Positions 29,364 to 39,654 of a stretch of DNA of 64,000 nt are shown here, piece by piece; within the stretch, counting starts at the first letter, position 1, and each line of letters begins with the position of its first letter. The DNA comes from Deltaproteobacteria bacterium. GTDB lineage: Bacteria; Desulfobacterota; DSM-4660; Desulfatiglandales; HGW-15. The notes under the pieces were generated by a model. That model was not told where the DNA came from, ran no database searches, and saw nothing but the letters and a program-made list of their open reading frames with translations. The DNA is taken from the NCBI GenBank assembly GCA_019310485.1, contig JAFDEF010000001.1, positions 77,289-141,288 of the forward strand. Reading direction: 5' to 3'. The position numbers were made by a program, and so were the translations under genes.

Positions 29364-30626
29364 CTATACTCCTTTCATTGGCCCAAAAAGAAAGACTCTC
29401 ACCGTATCTCCCTCGTAAAGACCTTCACTGTTTCGATCTATACGAATCAGCCCATCTGAGTCCACCAGGGTTGAGATGAGGCCGGATTTGCCAAATATTG
29501 GGACAGCAATCCAGTCACCGTCTTTCTTCTCAAGCCTCACGCGAATGAAATCGTCTCTGCCACTGGCTGACTCGACATTCCTACTAAGCCTGGCTTCAAC
29601 TTCTCCTCCGGCCTCCGGCGCAGTGTGCAGCTCCCCTGAGAGCCTTTGCATGAAAGGCCTCAAGAAAACCTCTGCCACTACCATGGCTGAGGCTGCATGC
29701 CCGGGGAGCCCGATCACGGCACACGACCCCTTCCTGGCTATGATGGTCGGTTTGCCCGGGCTGATTGAAATTCCATGGACTAGAACCTCGAGCTCCTGGA
29801 TTGATTCAAATACCTTGAGAGTGAGATCCCTTGTCCCAACAGAGCTTCCTCCTGAAATCCACACAGTGTCTGCGAGGGAAAGTCCCCGTTCAAGCATACT
29901 GCGGACTTGCTCAAAGCTGTCTCCGCATAGACCTAAGACAACAGGTTCCGCCCATAGCTGCCTGCAGAAAGCACTCAAGGTGTAAGTGTTAATGTCACGA
30001 ACCTGACCGGGTTGGGGCTTTTTATCAACCGTTATCACCTCGTCGCCTGTTGATATAATAGCCACTCTTGGTTTCTTAAAAGCAGAAATCTCCAAAATCC
30101 CAAGGCTGGCCAAGACACCAAGATCCTGAGGCCGCAGCCTTTGGCCTTTTGGGAGAACCCTCTGTCCTTTTCGGTAATCGTCCTGCGGTTGAATCACGTT
30201 CTCCTGCGGAAACACAGCACGGCTGATCTCCAAAGTTCTCTCATCCAGAACATGGCAATACTCAACCATGACAACACTATCTGCGCCATCAGGCAGCATG
30301 GCGCCAGTGGGAATTTTTACAGCCTGAGATTGCCCTACCCTAAAACCCGGCACCTCCCCCATCTTGACTTCACCTATCACTTCAAAGAGAGCCGGAAGGC
30401 TCTCAGTGGCCCCAAAGGAATCCCTGGCGCGTATCGCATACCCATCCATTGAAGAGCGCAAAAACCCGGGCAGGTCCTCGCCCGAAACGATATCACTGCT
30501 CAACACCCTCCCAAAAGACTCGGGAAGCGATACCTTCTCTTCCCCGACCGGAGGAAACTGCTGCAGTATTTCCAAGACCTCTTCGGTTGTTTTAACCTTA
30601 AAAAACATGTTCACCCCACTCTCCAC
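29364..30626 (-). CDS. moeA: molybdopterin molybdotransferase MoeA
   Basis: LRSSMDGYAIRA, IPTGAMLPDGADSVVMVEY, ISPGKPTIIARKGSCAVIGLPGHAASA. Confidence 0.95.
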   Translation of the reverse strand: MESGVNMFFKVKTTEEVLEILQQFPPVGEEKVSLPESFGRVLSSDIVSGEDLPGFLRSSMDGYAIRARDSFGATESLPALFEVIGEVKMGEVPGFRVGQSQAVKIPTGAMLPDGADSVVMVEYCHVLDERTLEISRAVFPQENVIQPQDDYRKGQRVLPKGQRLRPQDLGVLASLGILEISAFKKPRVAIISTGDEVITVDKKPQPGQVRDINTYTLSAFCRQLWAEPVVLGLCGDSFEQVRSMLERGLSLADTVWISGGSSVGTRDLTLKVFESIQELEVLVHGISISPGKPTIIARKGSCAVIGLPGHAASAMVVAEVFLRPFMQRLSGELHTAPEAGGEVEARLSRNVESASGRDDFIRVRLEKKDGDWIAVPIFGKSGLISTLVDSDGLIRIDRNSEGLYEGDTVRVFLFGPMKGV

Positions 30627-30805
30627 TAAGGAGGTAACTCATTTATATCTTATCTGACATAACGGCACAACAAAAATAAACACTCCTTGCTTTCCTTATT
30701 TCTAGGGAATACCAGGTCAAAGGCGGCGTTTTTTTGCATATAATAATTGCCTTAAAGAACCAATTGTCACATAATAGCTATTCTTTAGCTGGCAGAGGAT
30801 TTCAA

Positions 30806-31516
30806 ATGAAACCGAAGAAAATCTATAAAAAGTTTGCATACTGGCTCACTCCGGACGAAGAGGCCAAGCTGAGAGAAGAACTCTCTGCACAGGGGATAAA
30901 GCTTAGATCAGCCAAAGGGATTGTTTGCGGAGGTCTGGATGAAATAAACAAGATCTCGAGTGTTGCGCCCCACATCTGGGACGAAACCTGCGCAAGAAAA
31001 GGAGCTTGGTACAGGGCATCTGGAAAAAATGGTCTTTACCTGATAATCAGTTCCTTTGAGTTGCCCGGCTGGGAGGAGAAACAGGCCTCTGTTATCAGCA
31101 GGTCTGATTTCAAACCGCCCCGGCTTGCAACAACTGATGAAAAAGAGGCCATGGTTGAGGACAAGGAAATCGCCAGCCTAATTCCAAAGGAATGGTTAAC
31201 AGTGGATGAGGTTGAAAAAAGGATCTACCTCAGGTGGGCCAGGCGATTGGGTTCTGATGTTGAGAACTACGATTTCCTTTATTTAACTCATACAGCCAAT
31301 CATGCCAACTTCATAAAACCCCGCTTTTTTGTGAAAGAAGACGAAAGAATTGTCCCCTACTCCCTTGACCATAGCGCGCATCTGTGCTCTTGCTGCCTGG
31401 AATTGTTTCAGGTCTTGGGAAAAGACTTTAAAAAGAAATTCGTTAGCCCTTGCTCAGGTGCCAGCATATTTGCCCGGCTTGAGCCGGACCGTTACTTACT
31501 GGTGGAGAGCCCTTAG
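30806..31516 (+). CDS. conserved hypothetical protein
   Basis: Long ORF with Cys cluster (LCSCCLELF...SPCSGAS); ATG 30806 preferred over 30734. Confidence 0.7.
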   Translation: MKPKKIYKKFAYWLTPDEEAKLREELSAQGIKLRSAKGIVCGGLDEINKISSVAPHIWDETCARKGAWYRASGKNGLYLIISSFELPGWEEKQASVISRSDFKPPRLATTDEKEAMVEDKEIASLIPKEWLTVDEVEKRIYLRWARRLGSDVENYDFLYLTHTANHANFIKPRFFVKEDERIVPYSLDHSAHLCSCCLELFQVLGKDFKKKFVSPCSGASIFARLEPDRYLLVESP

Positions 31517-31554
31517 AGAGCATTAATCTCAGGAAGGAAACAATCGAGGAAAAC

Positions 31555-32361
31555 ATGAGGGACCGTTTAGCGCTTTTTTCATGCCTGGTTCTGCTCTCTA
31601 CGCTTCTAGCTGGCAAGTTGTTTGCTGCTGAAAACCCGCTTCCCTTTACTCCAGGGGAAAAACTTACCTTTCAAGTTAGATGGAGTTTTATTCCTGCAGC
31701 AAAAGCCGTGCTCGAAATACACCCGGTAGAGACATTAAACGGGCGAAGGGCCTATCATTTTACCATGATTTCCAGGACGCATAGCCTTGTGGACATTTTT
31801 TACAAAGTTAGGGACAGGATAGAGTCTTACACGGATGCTGAGATGACTCATTCCCAGCTCTACAAGAAGCTTCAAGACGGAAAGAGAAAAAGAAAAGTTG
31901 TGGTGACCTTTGACTGGGCAAAAAACCTTGCACAGTTTTCAAACTTCGGCCAAAAACGCCCTCCTATTTCGATTTTTCCGGGTTCTTTTGACCCGCTGTC
32001 CGTGTTTTACGCGTTCAGGCTTTATCCTTTAGCGGTAGGAAAGGTGTTGAAAGTACCGGTAAGCGACGGAAAGAAATGCGTTATAGGCAAGGCCCACGTC
32101 TTAAGAAAGGAAGAAATCAATTTCAGGGGGACCATTGTTGACACCTTTCTCGTGGAACCTGAGCTGGAGCAAGTGGGAGGTGTTTTTGAGAGGAGCCCAA
32201 AGGCCAAGGTAAAAATCTGGGTTAGCGCAGACAATAAGCGTATTCCTGTAAAATTTGAAAGCAAAGTCGTCGTGGGTAGCTTTGTGGCTGAGCTGGTCTC
32301 CCCCTCGATCCCAGGCCGCCCGGTATCAACAAACAAGGCTTCTGCCGCGCAGCCAAATTGA
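31555..32361 (+). CDS. DUF3108-type exported protein
   Basis: Signal peptide; PFTPGEKLTFQVRWSFIPAAKAVLEI pattern. Confidence 0.83.
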   Translation: MRDRLALFSCLVLLSTLLAGKLFAAENPLPFTPGEKLTFQVRWSFIPAAKAVLEIHPVETLNGRRAYHFTMISRTHSLVDIFYKVRDRIESYTDAEMTHSQLYKKLQDGKRKRKVVVTFDWAKNLAQFSNFGQKRPPISIFPGSFDPLSVFYAFRLYPLAVGKVLKVPVSDGKKCVIGKAHVLRKEEINFRGTIVDTFLVEPELEQVGGVFERSPKAKVKIWVSADNKRIPVKFESKVVVGSFVAELVSPSIPGRPVSTNKASAAQPN

Positions 32362-32568
32362 CAGGACTTTGCCCAGGGCAAGGACCATTCGGAATACAAC
32401 TGTGGTTGTGCTTGGAACCCAAATTATGAGGTCTCCTAGGAACGTTGTTTTTCCTTTACTTGTTCTTCTTTTTCTAATATAGAATGAACATCCAATGAAT
32501 GATCATTCATTTATCATCCACTTTCATAGCTTTTTTATAATCCGTTAAGTTTTTGAAAGGAACAAACC

Positions 32569-33822
32569 ATGAAGGATGTTGTTATTGTTTCTGCGTGCCG
32601 AACTGCTATTGGGACTTTTGGCGGGACCCTTCGTGACATGAACGCAGCCACTATCGGCGCTGTTGCCATGAAAGAGGCAATAAAACGGGCGGGAATTGAA
32701 CCGGGCATGATTGATGATGTCCGTTTTGGTTGTTGTATGGAGCCTGCTGATGCTCTAAACGTTGCGCGCGTTGCTGCCCTGATGGCCGGCATACCTGATA
32801 CGGTGGCAGCGGTCACCATCAACAGGGTCTGCACTTCGGCTATGGAGGCTGTGATTTCCGGCATGGCAATGATTCAAGCCGGCATGGCTGAGATCATTCT
32901 TGCCGGAGGAACTGAGCATATGTCGGGGATAGCCTACACTGTGCCAAATGCAAGATGGGGTTGTAGACTCCAGGACCAGATCTTTGTGGATGCTCTGATC
33001 CACGGCCTCCATTGCGGCTCTCACCTTATACCTCATCCAGAAGAAGGTCCTGTAAAGCAGGGGCTGCCACTGGATCTTTTCAAGGGCAAACCCTATATAA
33101 TGGGCCACACGGCAGAGTTTGTTGCGCAACTTCATAACATAAGCCGCAAGGAAATGGATGAAATTGCTCTTCGGAGCCACAACAACGCTGAAAGAGCGAC
33201 TCTGGAAGGAGACTTCAAGGAAGAAATCGTCCCCATCGAAGTACCCCAGAAAAAAGGCAAGCCTCCCCTGATATTTGAAAAAGACGAGCACTTCAGGCCA
33301 GGTTTAACCATGGACCAGCTAGCCAAACTCCCTCCCGTATTTGTGCCTAAAATCGGCAAGGTAACCGCGGGGAACTCCTCCGGTATCAATGACGGCTCAA
33401 GCGCTATGGTAATAATGTCGGCTGAAAAGGCGAGCGATCTTGGCCTTCAAGCAATGGCTAAAATCAGGGCAACAGGCCGTGGAGCATGCCACCCGTCGGT
33501 GATGGGGCTAAGCCCCGTGCCTGCGGTCAGAAATCTTCTGGACAGGAACCCTGATTTAAAGCTCAATGACTTTGAGTTAATTGAGCTAAATGAAGCCTTT
33601 GCAGCACAGTACCTCGGATGTGAAAGAGAGCTCGGACTTAACAGGGAAATTACCAATGTCAACGGTTCCGGTATCGGGCTCGGCCATCCTGTGGGCTGCA
33701 CAGGCACCCGTATTATGGTGACCCTTCTTTATGCCATGAAAAAACGAGGTAAAAGTCTTGGCCTGGCTACCCTGTGCGGAGGCGGCGGCGTGTCCCTTGC
33801 GTGCGCACTTGAAATGCTATGA
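32569..33822 (+). CDS. thiolase family protein (acetyl-CoA acetyltransferase)
   Basis: INRVCTSAMEA active-site Cys region, NGSGIGLGHPVGCTG, CGGGGVSLA. Confidence 0.93.
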   Translation: MKDVVIVSACRTAIGTFGGTLRDMNAATIGAVAMKEAIKRAGIEPGMIDDVRFGCCMEPADALNVARVAALMAGIPDTVAAVTINRVCTSAMEAVISGMAMIQAGMAEIILAGGTEHMSGIAYTVPNARWGCRLQDQIFVDALIHGLHCGSHLIPHPEEGPVKQGLPLDLFKGKPYIMGHTAEFVAQLHNISRKEMDEIALRSHNNAERATLEGDFKEEIVPIEVPQKKGKPPLIFEKDEHFRPGLTMDQLAKLPPVFVPKIGKVTAGNSSGINDGSSAMVIMSAEKASDLGLQAMAKIRATGRGACHPSVMGLSPVPAVRNLLDRNPDLKLNDFELIELNEAFAAQYLGCERELGLNREITNVNGSGIGLGHPVGCTGTRIMVTLLYAMKKRGKSLGLATLCGGGGVSLACALEML

Positions 33823-33911
33823 GAGAACCCGACCCCGGAACAGAAAAAAAGTCATTGCGTCAGAAAACCCCTTCCACCCCTCTCTACTGAATCGAGCTGT
33901 TATGAAAAAAT

Positions 33912-35306
33912 CTAGAAATGTTTAAGGGGTGCCTTCCCAATGGCAATGACATTATATCCCATGTTGAAGAGCTTTTGGTGGTCAAGAATATTGCGGCCAT
34001 CAAAGATGAAAGCCGGCTGGACCATGGTTTTTAGAATCCGCTCATAGTCAAGGCCCTTGTAAAGGTCCCACTCTGTTAGAACCGCAATTGCGTGTGCGCC
34101 CTCTGCTGCCCTGTAAGGATCCTGTTCAAAAGAGACCCTGTCTTCAAAGGTACTCAAGTTCTTTTTGGCATTTTCAAGCGCTTTTGGATCAGTGATCACG
34201 ACCTTTGCGTGCTCCTCCAGAAGACCGTGTGCAATATAAATGGCCGGAGACTCCCGGGTGTCTCCCGTGTTTGCCTTAAAAGCGAAACCGAAAAGGGCAA
34301 TCCTTTTCCCTGCAACCGTATTGAACATGTTTCTCAGCATGTTTTGTATAAACCGGCTCTCCTGCCATTCGTTTATCTCCACGACTGATTCCCAGTACCT
34401 TGCCACCTTTTCAAGCCCGTAGCTCTCGCAAATATAGACGAGGTTCAAGATGTCTTTTTTAAAGCAGGACCCCCCGAAGCCGACGCTGGCCTTCAGGAAT
34501 TTCGGGCCTATCCTGGAGTCCATGCCTATTGCATATGCCACCTCGTCAATATCTGCCTCGGTCTTCTCGCAAAGGGCCGAGATCGAATTTATGGATGATA
34601 TTCTCTGCGCCAGGAATGCATTGGCCACCAGCTTTGAGAGCTCGGAACTCCACACACTGGATTCCACAATTTTCTCCCTCGGAACCCAATTGGCATAGAT
34701 CTCCACGATTTCTTTTCTTGCCTTTATGCCCTCGGGGGTCTCCCTGGAACCCACAAGCACCCTGTCAGGGAACTCGAGATCACGGATGGCTGTGCCTTCT
34801 GCGAGAAATTCAGGGTTGGAAACAACTTCAAAGTGAATGTTCTTTGAATTCTCGTTGAGGATCCTTTCCATTGCAGAGGCCGTCCTAACAGGTAAGGTGG
34901 ATTTCTCCACAACAATCTTGCTGGTGGTGGAACTTGCCAGAATCTCGCGAGCAGTCTTTTCCCAGTATTGAAGGTCAGCAGCCTTGCCCGCTCCCTGTCC
35001 AAAGGTTTTCGTGGGGGTATTTACCGAGACAAAGATTATTTCCGACTCCCTGATACCCTTCTCGATTTCTGGTGAGAAGAAGAGGTTTTTGTTACGTGTT
35101 TCTCTTACAAGTTCATCCAGGCCCGGCTCATAAATCGGGAGGTTGTCGCTGTTCCATGCCCTGATTTTCTCTTTATCTACGTCCACGACGACAAGTTTGT
35201 AATGAGGACATTTGGCGGCAATCATGGCCATGGTCGGTCCCCCTACATAGCCGGCCCCTATGCAAAGTATAGTCTTTTCAAAATCCATAGCTTTCAGTCC
35301 CTTCAC
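33912..35306 (-). CDS. UDP-glucose/GDP-mannose 6-dehydrogenase family protein
   Basis: GAGYVGGPTMAMIA; VGFGGSCFKKDI catalytic Cys; FAFKANTGDTRESP. Confidence 0.94.
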   Translation of the reverse strand: MKGLKAMDFEKTILCIGAGYVGGPTMAMIAAKCPHYKLVVVDVDKEKIRAWNSDNLPIYEPGLDELVRETRNKNLFFSPEIEKGIRESEIIFVSVNTPTKTFGQGAGKAADLQYWEKTAREILASSTTSKIVVEKSTLPVRTASAMERILNENSKNIHFEVVSNPEFLAEGTAIRDLEFPDRVLVGSRETPEGIKARKEIVEIYANWVPREKIVESSVWSSELSKLVANAFLAQRISSINSISALCEKTEADIDEVAYAIGMDSRIGPKFLKASVGFGGSCFKKDILNLVYICESYGLEKVARYWESVVEINEWQESRFIQNMLRNMFNTVAGKRIALFGFAFKANTGDTRESPAIYIAHGLLEEHAKVVITDPKALENAKKNLSTFEDRVSFEQDPYRAAEGAHAIAVLTEWDLYKGLDYERILKTMVQPAFIFDGRNILDHQKLFNMGYNVIAIGKAPLKHF

Positions 35307-36361
35307 GGATGGTTTTCATAAAACTGTTTGTACCATTTTATGAATTTCTCAACCCCCTGCTCAATGCTGACAGCAGGGGCATAACCAAAATCTTCAACCA
35401 ATTCTTCCACGTCTGCCCAGGTTGCAGGCACGTCGCCCGGCTGCATGGGCAAGAAGTTCTTCTTCGCCACTTTGCCCAGTGCTTTCTCGATCGCTGCTAT
35501 GAATTCCATCAACCCTACCGGAGCGTTATTGCCGATATTGTAAATTCTATAAGGAGATCGTGACCTGGAAGGATCGGGGTTCCTTCCATTCCAGTTCGGA
35601 TGCCCCTGTGGCGGCCGATCAAGTACCCTTATGGTTCCCTCCACGATATCGTCAATGTAGGTAAAATCTCTTTTCATGCGCCCGTTATTGTAGACATCAA
35701 TAGGTTTTCCATCCAGGATCGCTCTTGTGAAAAGAAAAAGTGCCATGTCAGGCCTGCCCCACGGGCCGTAGACAGTGAAATAGCGGAGGCCGGTCGCAGG
35801 AATTCCAAAAAGATGGCTGTAAGCGTGTGCCATTAGTTCGTTGGACTTCTTGCTGGCCCCGTAAAGTGATACAGGGTGATCCACATTATCACGCGGTGAA
35901 AAAGGATATTTCTCATTCAGGCCATAGACAGAACTTGAAGAGGCAAACACCAGGTGTCGCACCGGATGGTGCCTACAACACTCAAGTATATTCAAAAACC
36001 CTGTAACATTGGCCCGAATGTAGCTGTGAGGATTTGCAAGGGAGTAGCGTACGCCTGCCTGGGCAGCCAGGTGGCAGACCATGTCAAATTTTTCAACAGC
36101 AAACAGTTTTTCCAGTTTTGATCCATCCTCCACATTTACCCTGATGAAGCGGTAGGAAGGGTATTCCTTGCTTTCAACCCATTTTCCTGATGCTGCATTA
36201 TTGCGATCAATCCCATCCCTTTCAAGCCTTCCATACTTGAGATTTACATCATAGTACTCATTGATGCTATCAATCCCCACAATTTCATCGCCTCTTTGGG
36301 CCAGTTTCACAGCCACCACAGAGCCGATAAAACCCGCCGTACCCGTAACAAGAACCTTCAT
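35303..36361 (-). CDS. NAD-dependent epimerase (UDP-glucuronate 4-epimerase-like)
   Basis: VTGTAGFIGSVVA, SSSVYGLNEKYPFSP, YGASKKSNELMAHAYSHLFG. Confidence 0.93.
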   Translation of the reverse strand: MKVLVTGTAGFIGSVVAVKLAQRGDEIVGIDSINEYYDVNLKYGRLERDGIDRNNAASGKWVESKEYPSYRFIRVNVEDGSKLEKLFAVEKFDMVCHLAAQAGVRYSLANPHSYIRANVTGFLNILECCRHHPVRHLVFASSSSVYGLNEKYPFSPRDNVDHPVSLYGASKKSNELMAHAYSHLFGIPATGLRYFTVYGPWGRPDMALFLFTRAILDGKPIDVYNNGRMKRDFTYIDDIVEGTIRVLDRPPQGHPNWNGRNPDPSRSRSPYRIYNIGNNAPVGLMEFIAAIEKALGKVAKKNFLPMQPGDVPATWADVEELVEDFGYAPAVSIEQGVEKFIKWYKQFYENHP

Positions 36362-36503
36362 ATCCCCGATCTAGAGCTCCCAGCAGTCTTCTTTGCGCTA
36401 CAGAAAATTCCCGCTTTCCTTCAGATAATCCATGCCCAATAACAATATCAAGAAGTTATCGCTTCTGTCATCATTTTTGTGTTCAAGGGCAAGTGGAAAA
36501 AGC

Positions 36504-36552
36504 TTGACACATTTAATTAAGTGGCTTAAGATTTAATTAAGCCTCTGCTTAA
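36504..36552 (+). promoter_or_regulatory. Predicted promoter with two palindromic operators for the ArsR gene
   Basis: TTGACA (36504-36509), 17-nt spacer, TAAGAT (36527-36532); palindromes TTAAGtggCTTAA (36517-36529) and TTAAGCctctGCTTAA (36537-36552). Confidence 0.75.
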
Positions 36553-36563
36553 TAGGTTTTGGA

Positions 36564-37028
36564 ATGCATGAGCTTCTTAGCAATTTCAAGGCACTGGCCG
36601 ATGAGAACAGGCTCAAGATACTCACACTTCTTCTTTCGCAGGACCTGTGTGTGGGCGCCCTTGCTAACAGGCTGGGGATCTCCAAGCCCGCAGTCTCTCA
36701 ACACTTGCAGGTGCTCAGAAAAGCCGGCCTCGTAAAGGGAGAGAAAAGAGGATACTGGACTCATTACAGTGTCGAAGCATCGGCCCTGAGCCGCATTGCC
36801 CGTGAGCTCGATGAGATGGCAACTCAACTGCTAGTGCCTAAAGGTGCGTGCTTTAGGGCTGCTGCTGATAAAGATATTCAGGAAGAAAGGAGGGATTTAT
36901 CAATGTGCAAGGATTGCTGTGAGCATCCGGAAAGGCTGAAGGGTAAACCTGAGGAGTGTACGCCGGAGCAGATCAGGGAATGCCATGGTGACGTTAAAGA
37001 GCACCCCTGCGAAACTGAGTCAGAATAG
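36564..37028 (+). CDS. ArsR-family transcriptional regulator with Cys-rich C-terminal tail
   Basis: ALADENRLKILTLLLSQDLCVGALANRLGISKPAVSQHLQVLRKAGLV; tail CKDCCEHPERL...CTPEQIRECHG...C. Confidence 0.93.
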   Translation: MHELLSNFKALADENRLKILTLLLSQDLCVGALANRLGISKPAVSQHLQVLRKAGLVKGEKRGYWTHYSVEASALSRIARELDEMATQLLVPKGACFRAAADKDIQEERRDLSMCKDCCEHPERLKGKPEECTPEQIRECHGDVKEHPCETESE

Positions 37029-37043
37029 CCTGAAATAATAGGC

Positions 37044-37083
37044 CGTCCGTCTTCCGGTCCTAGACCGGAAGGTGGACGTTTTT
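37044..37083 (+). terminator. Rho-independent terminator after ArsR gene
   Basis: CGTCCgTCTTCCGGTC-CTA-GACCGGAAGgTGGACG followed by TTTTT. Confidence 0.85.
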
Positions 37084-37106
37084 GCTCCAGAATAGGTCAG
37101 AAACAG

Positions 37107-38072
37107 ATGAATATCTTGCAGGCGCAAGACCTTACTAAGAATTACGGCGATTTCAGGGCTGTTGACAGAATAACTTTCTCCATAAATCAAGGGGAAATCT
37201 TTGGTCTTCTTGGACCTAATGGCGCAGGAAAGACCACCACCATCAACATGTTAACCGGCCTTGCAATGATAACCAGCGGCACGGCCACCCTTGGGGGCTT
37301 TGACTGCAACCGTGATCTCAGGAAAGCCCAGCAGCTCATGGGAATCGTGCCGGATGAAAGCAACCTTTACGAGGAAATGGACGGTTTTCAAAACCTCTGT
37401 TTTTGTGGGGCGCTTTACGGCATGCCAAAAGCGAAAAGAGAAAAACGCGCGGCCGAATTGCTGGTTGAATTTGGGCTTGCTGATGCCGGCAAGAAAAAAT
37501 TCAATGCCTATTCCAGGGGAATGAAAAGAAGATTGACCATAGCTGCAGGAATTATACATGAGCCCAGCATCCTTTTTCTCGATGAGCCGACCACCGGTAT
37601 CGATGTTGCAAGCGCCAGGCAGATAAGGAGACTGATTCAGGACCTTAATCACAAAGGCACCACCATTTTCCTAACCACCCATTACATTGAAGAGGCTGAG
37701 CGGCTCTGCCACAGGATTGCTTTCATGGTTGGAGGAAAGATCGTGCGGATCGGGACTCTGCGGGAGCTTATGATGGATGCCCAAAAGGAAAATATTGTTC
37801 AGTTCAGGGCAGTTGGTTCGCTGGAAAAGATTGGCGAGGCAATTTCAAGGGAATTTCCCAGTGTGAGAACCGAATTTTATGGACGTGATCTGGTCCGCAT
37901 TCACTCGCAACAGCCCCTGAACCTTGCTCCGCTGGTTCGCGTTTTTGATCAAAACAATATTTCCGTGTATGAAGCAAAGATTATCCGGCCCTCACTTGAG
38001 GAGGTCTTCGTTAAAGTCACAGGCATTGAAATCGCCAAAATGAAGCAGGAAAAAGAAAAGGTTAAGAAATGA
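37107..38072 (+). CDS. ABC-2 type transporter ATP-binding protein
   Basis: Walker A GPNGAGKTT, YSRGMKRRL signature, LFLDEPTTGID. Confidence 0.94.
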   Translation: MNILQAQDLTKNYGDFRAVDRITFSINQGEIFGLLGPNGAGKTTTINMLTGLAMITSGTATLGGFDCNRDLRKAQQLMGIVPDESNLYEEMDGFQNLCFCGALYGMPKAKREKRAAELLVEFGLADAGKKKFNAYSRGMKRRLTIAAGIIHEPSILFLDEPTTGIDVASARQIRRLIQDLNHKGTTIFLTTHYIEEAERLCHRIAFMVGGKIVRIGTLRELMMDAQKENIVQFRAVGSLEKIGEAISREFPSVRTEFYGRDLVRIHSQQPLNLAPLVRVFDQNNISVYEAKIIRPSLEEVFVKVTGIEIAKMKQEKEKVKK

Positions 38073-38803
38073 AGGCGTGGATCGCATTCTGGAATATTCT
38101 CAAGAAAGACATGCACAACTACTATCTCAAACCTCCAAATATAAGCTGGGGCATGATTTTCCCTGTTGCCTGGACACTGATGGTTTTCTTGAAATCAGGC
38201 AGGGCACTGGACGTTTTGGGACTGCTTCCCGGAGTCATGTGCCTCTCTGTTTTGTTCGGCACCACTTCCATGCTGGCAGTGACAATTACCTTTGAAAGAA
38301 GGAGCCGTTCTTTTGAAAGGCTCTTGATAGCACCCATTGATCTCAATCTACTGATGCTGGCAAAAACCACGGGGGCAATAGTTTTCGGGATTTTTAACGG
38401 ATTTGTTCCCGTGGGCTTTGCTTTGTTCATGACGCACCTTGGGGGCATCAACTGGCTCCTGGTGCTGGCAACCATTTTTCTTATCGCAGTTACCTCCACT
38501 TTTCTGGGCCTTTTTATTGCAGTCTCAGTGCACGAAGTTTTCGAGGCCCAGACTTTTTCAAATTTTTTCCGCTTTCCCATGATCTTCCTCTGTGGCCTTT
38601 TTGTGCCCGTGCAAGCCCTTCCCATTTTCCTGAGACCCATCTCTTATGCTATACCTCTCACTTACGGTGCCGATATCCTTAAATCCCTGATCAACGGCAA
38701 CGGTCACATTGCGTTGGTTACAAGCTTTCTGGTTCTTATCGGTTTTGGCATTGCGCTCTTTACTGTAAGCACCCATAATGTCAAGCGCAAATGGATCTAC
38801 TAG
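38069..38803 (+). CDS. ABC-2 type transporter permease
   Basis: Polytopic membrane protein overlapping upstream ATPase stop; ABC2 pattern. Confidence 0.9.
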   Translation: MKAWIAFWNILKKDMHNYYLKPPNISWGMIFPVAWTLMVFLKSGRALDVLGLLPGVMCLSVLFGTTSMLAVTITFERRSRSFERLLIAPIDLNLLMLAKTTGAIVFGIFNGFVPVGFALFMTHLGGINWLLVLATIFLIAVTSTFLGLFIAVSVHEVFEAQTFSNFFRFPMIFLCGLFVPVQALPIFLRPISYAIPLTYGADILKSLINGNGHIALVTSFLVLIGFGIALFTVSTHNVKRKWIY

Positions 38804-39023
38804 GAGGCTGCCGAATGGCATCTGAGCATTTTCCAACAGCCTCCGATCAACCCGGTTTTCCGGCAGGCTACTAGAGGCCGCTATGTTTTTTGTTACTGCG
38901 ACACGGCAGCTTGCTCTGAGGCAGGCAAGTCCAGGGGGCGCCAGGTTTTAGCAATAAGGAGTACACAGAACATTTGCAATTCCGAAGGGATGTCTGCGAA
39001 ACAAGGCCCCGCATCTATGCTTT

Positions 39024-39500
39024 TCAAAGGAGGGTCGTTGCCTCTTCCAGGTTCTCAATCTGTTTGCCGAGTGCCGAGGAGTCACTGGCAGCATTGACTA
39101 TATTCACGAAATCCGGATTCTGGCACAGCCTGGCAACCCCGGCAAGCATTTGAAGGTGCGTATCCACTTTTTCTCCGGGCACAACCAGAGCCAAAACTAT
39201 TTTCACTGGTTTGCCGTCAATTGAGTCAAAATTCACAGCACGCAAGAGGCGAACCAGTACCAGTGCGGGCCGGCTTGTTTCGTTGCTTGCGGCATGAGGG
39301 ATGCCGATCCCGTGGCCAATGCCCGTACTCATTGTCTCTTCCCGCTGTTTCATGCCCTCATATAGAAGGGTTGAGTCCTTCACCACCCCTTTGCTTGCAA
39401 ATGCCTCTGCTACGAACCAAAGCACCGCATCTTTATCATCAAGGGGTACATCCAGGTATATGTTTTCAGGTTGAAGGTATTGGTAAATTTTCATAAGCAT
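39024..39500 (-). CDS. PTS sugar/nitrogen regulatory IIA-type protein
   Basis: EAFASKGVVKDSTLLYEGMKQREETMSTGIGHGIGIPHA (PTS EIIA type-2 active-site His). Confidence 0.88.
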   Translation of the reverse strand: MLMKIYQYLQPENIYLDVPLDDKDAVLWFVAEAFASKGVVKDSTLLYEGMKQREETMSTGIGHGIGIPHAASNETSRPALVLVRLLRAVNFDSIDGKPVKIVLALVVPGEKVDTHLQMLAGVARLCQNPDFVNIVNAASDSSALGKQIENLEEATTLL

Positions 39501-39654
39501 AATAAATATCAGGATTTCGACAAAGAGTCAAAAAGATCAGAGTACAGTATTTCTTAAACTATCGTTGACGATACTGTGTTTATGCGCTAAAAGAAGTTTG
39601 CTCTACCATCGAAAACACCACGATCTAAACAAACCTTTTTTGGGGGCTCTGCAA

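Noticed and set aside
38804-38852. Inverted repeat GGAGGCTG...CAGCCTCC after ABC permease
   Set aside because: Long loop and no T-run; not convincing as a terminator, noted only as possible hairpin
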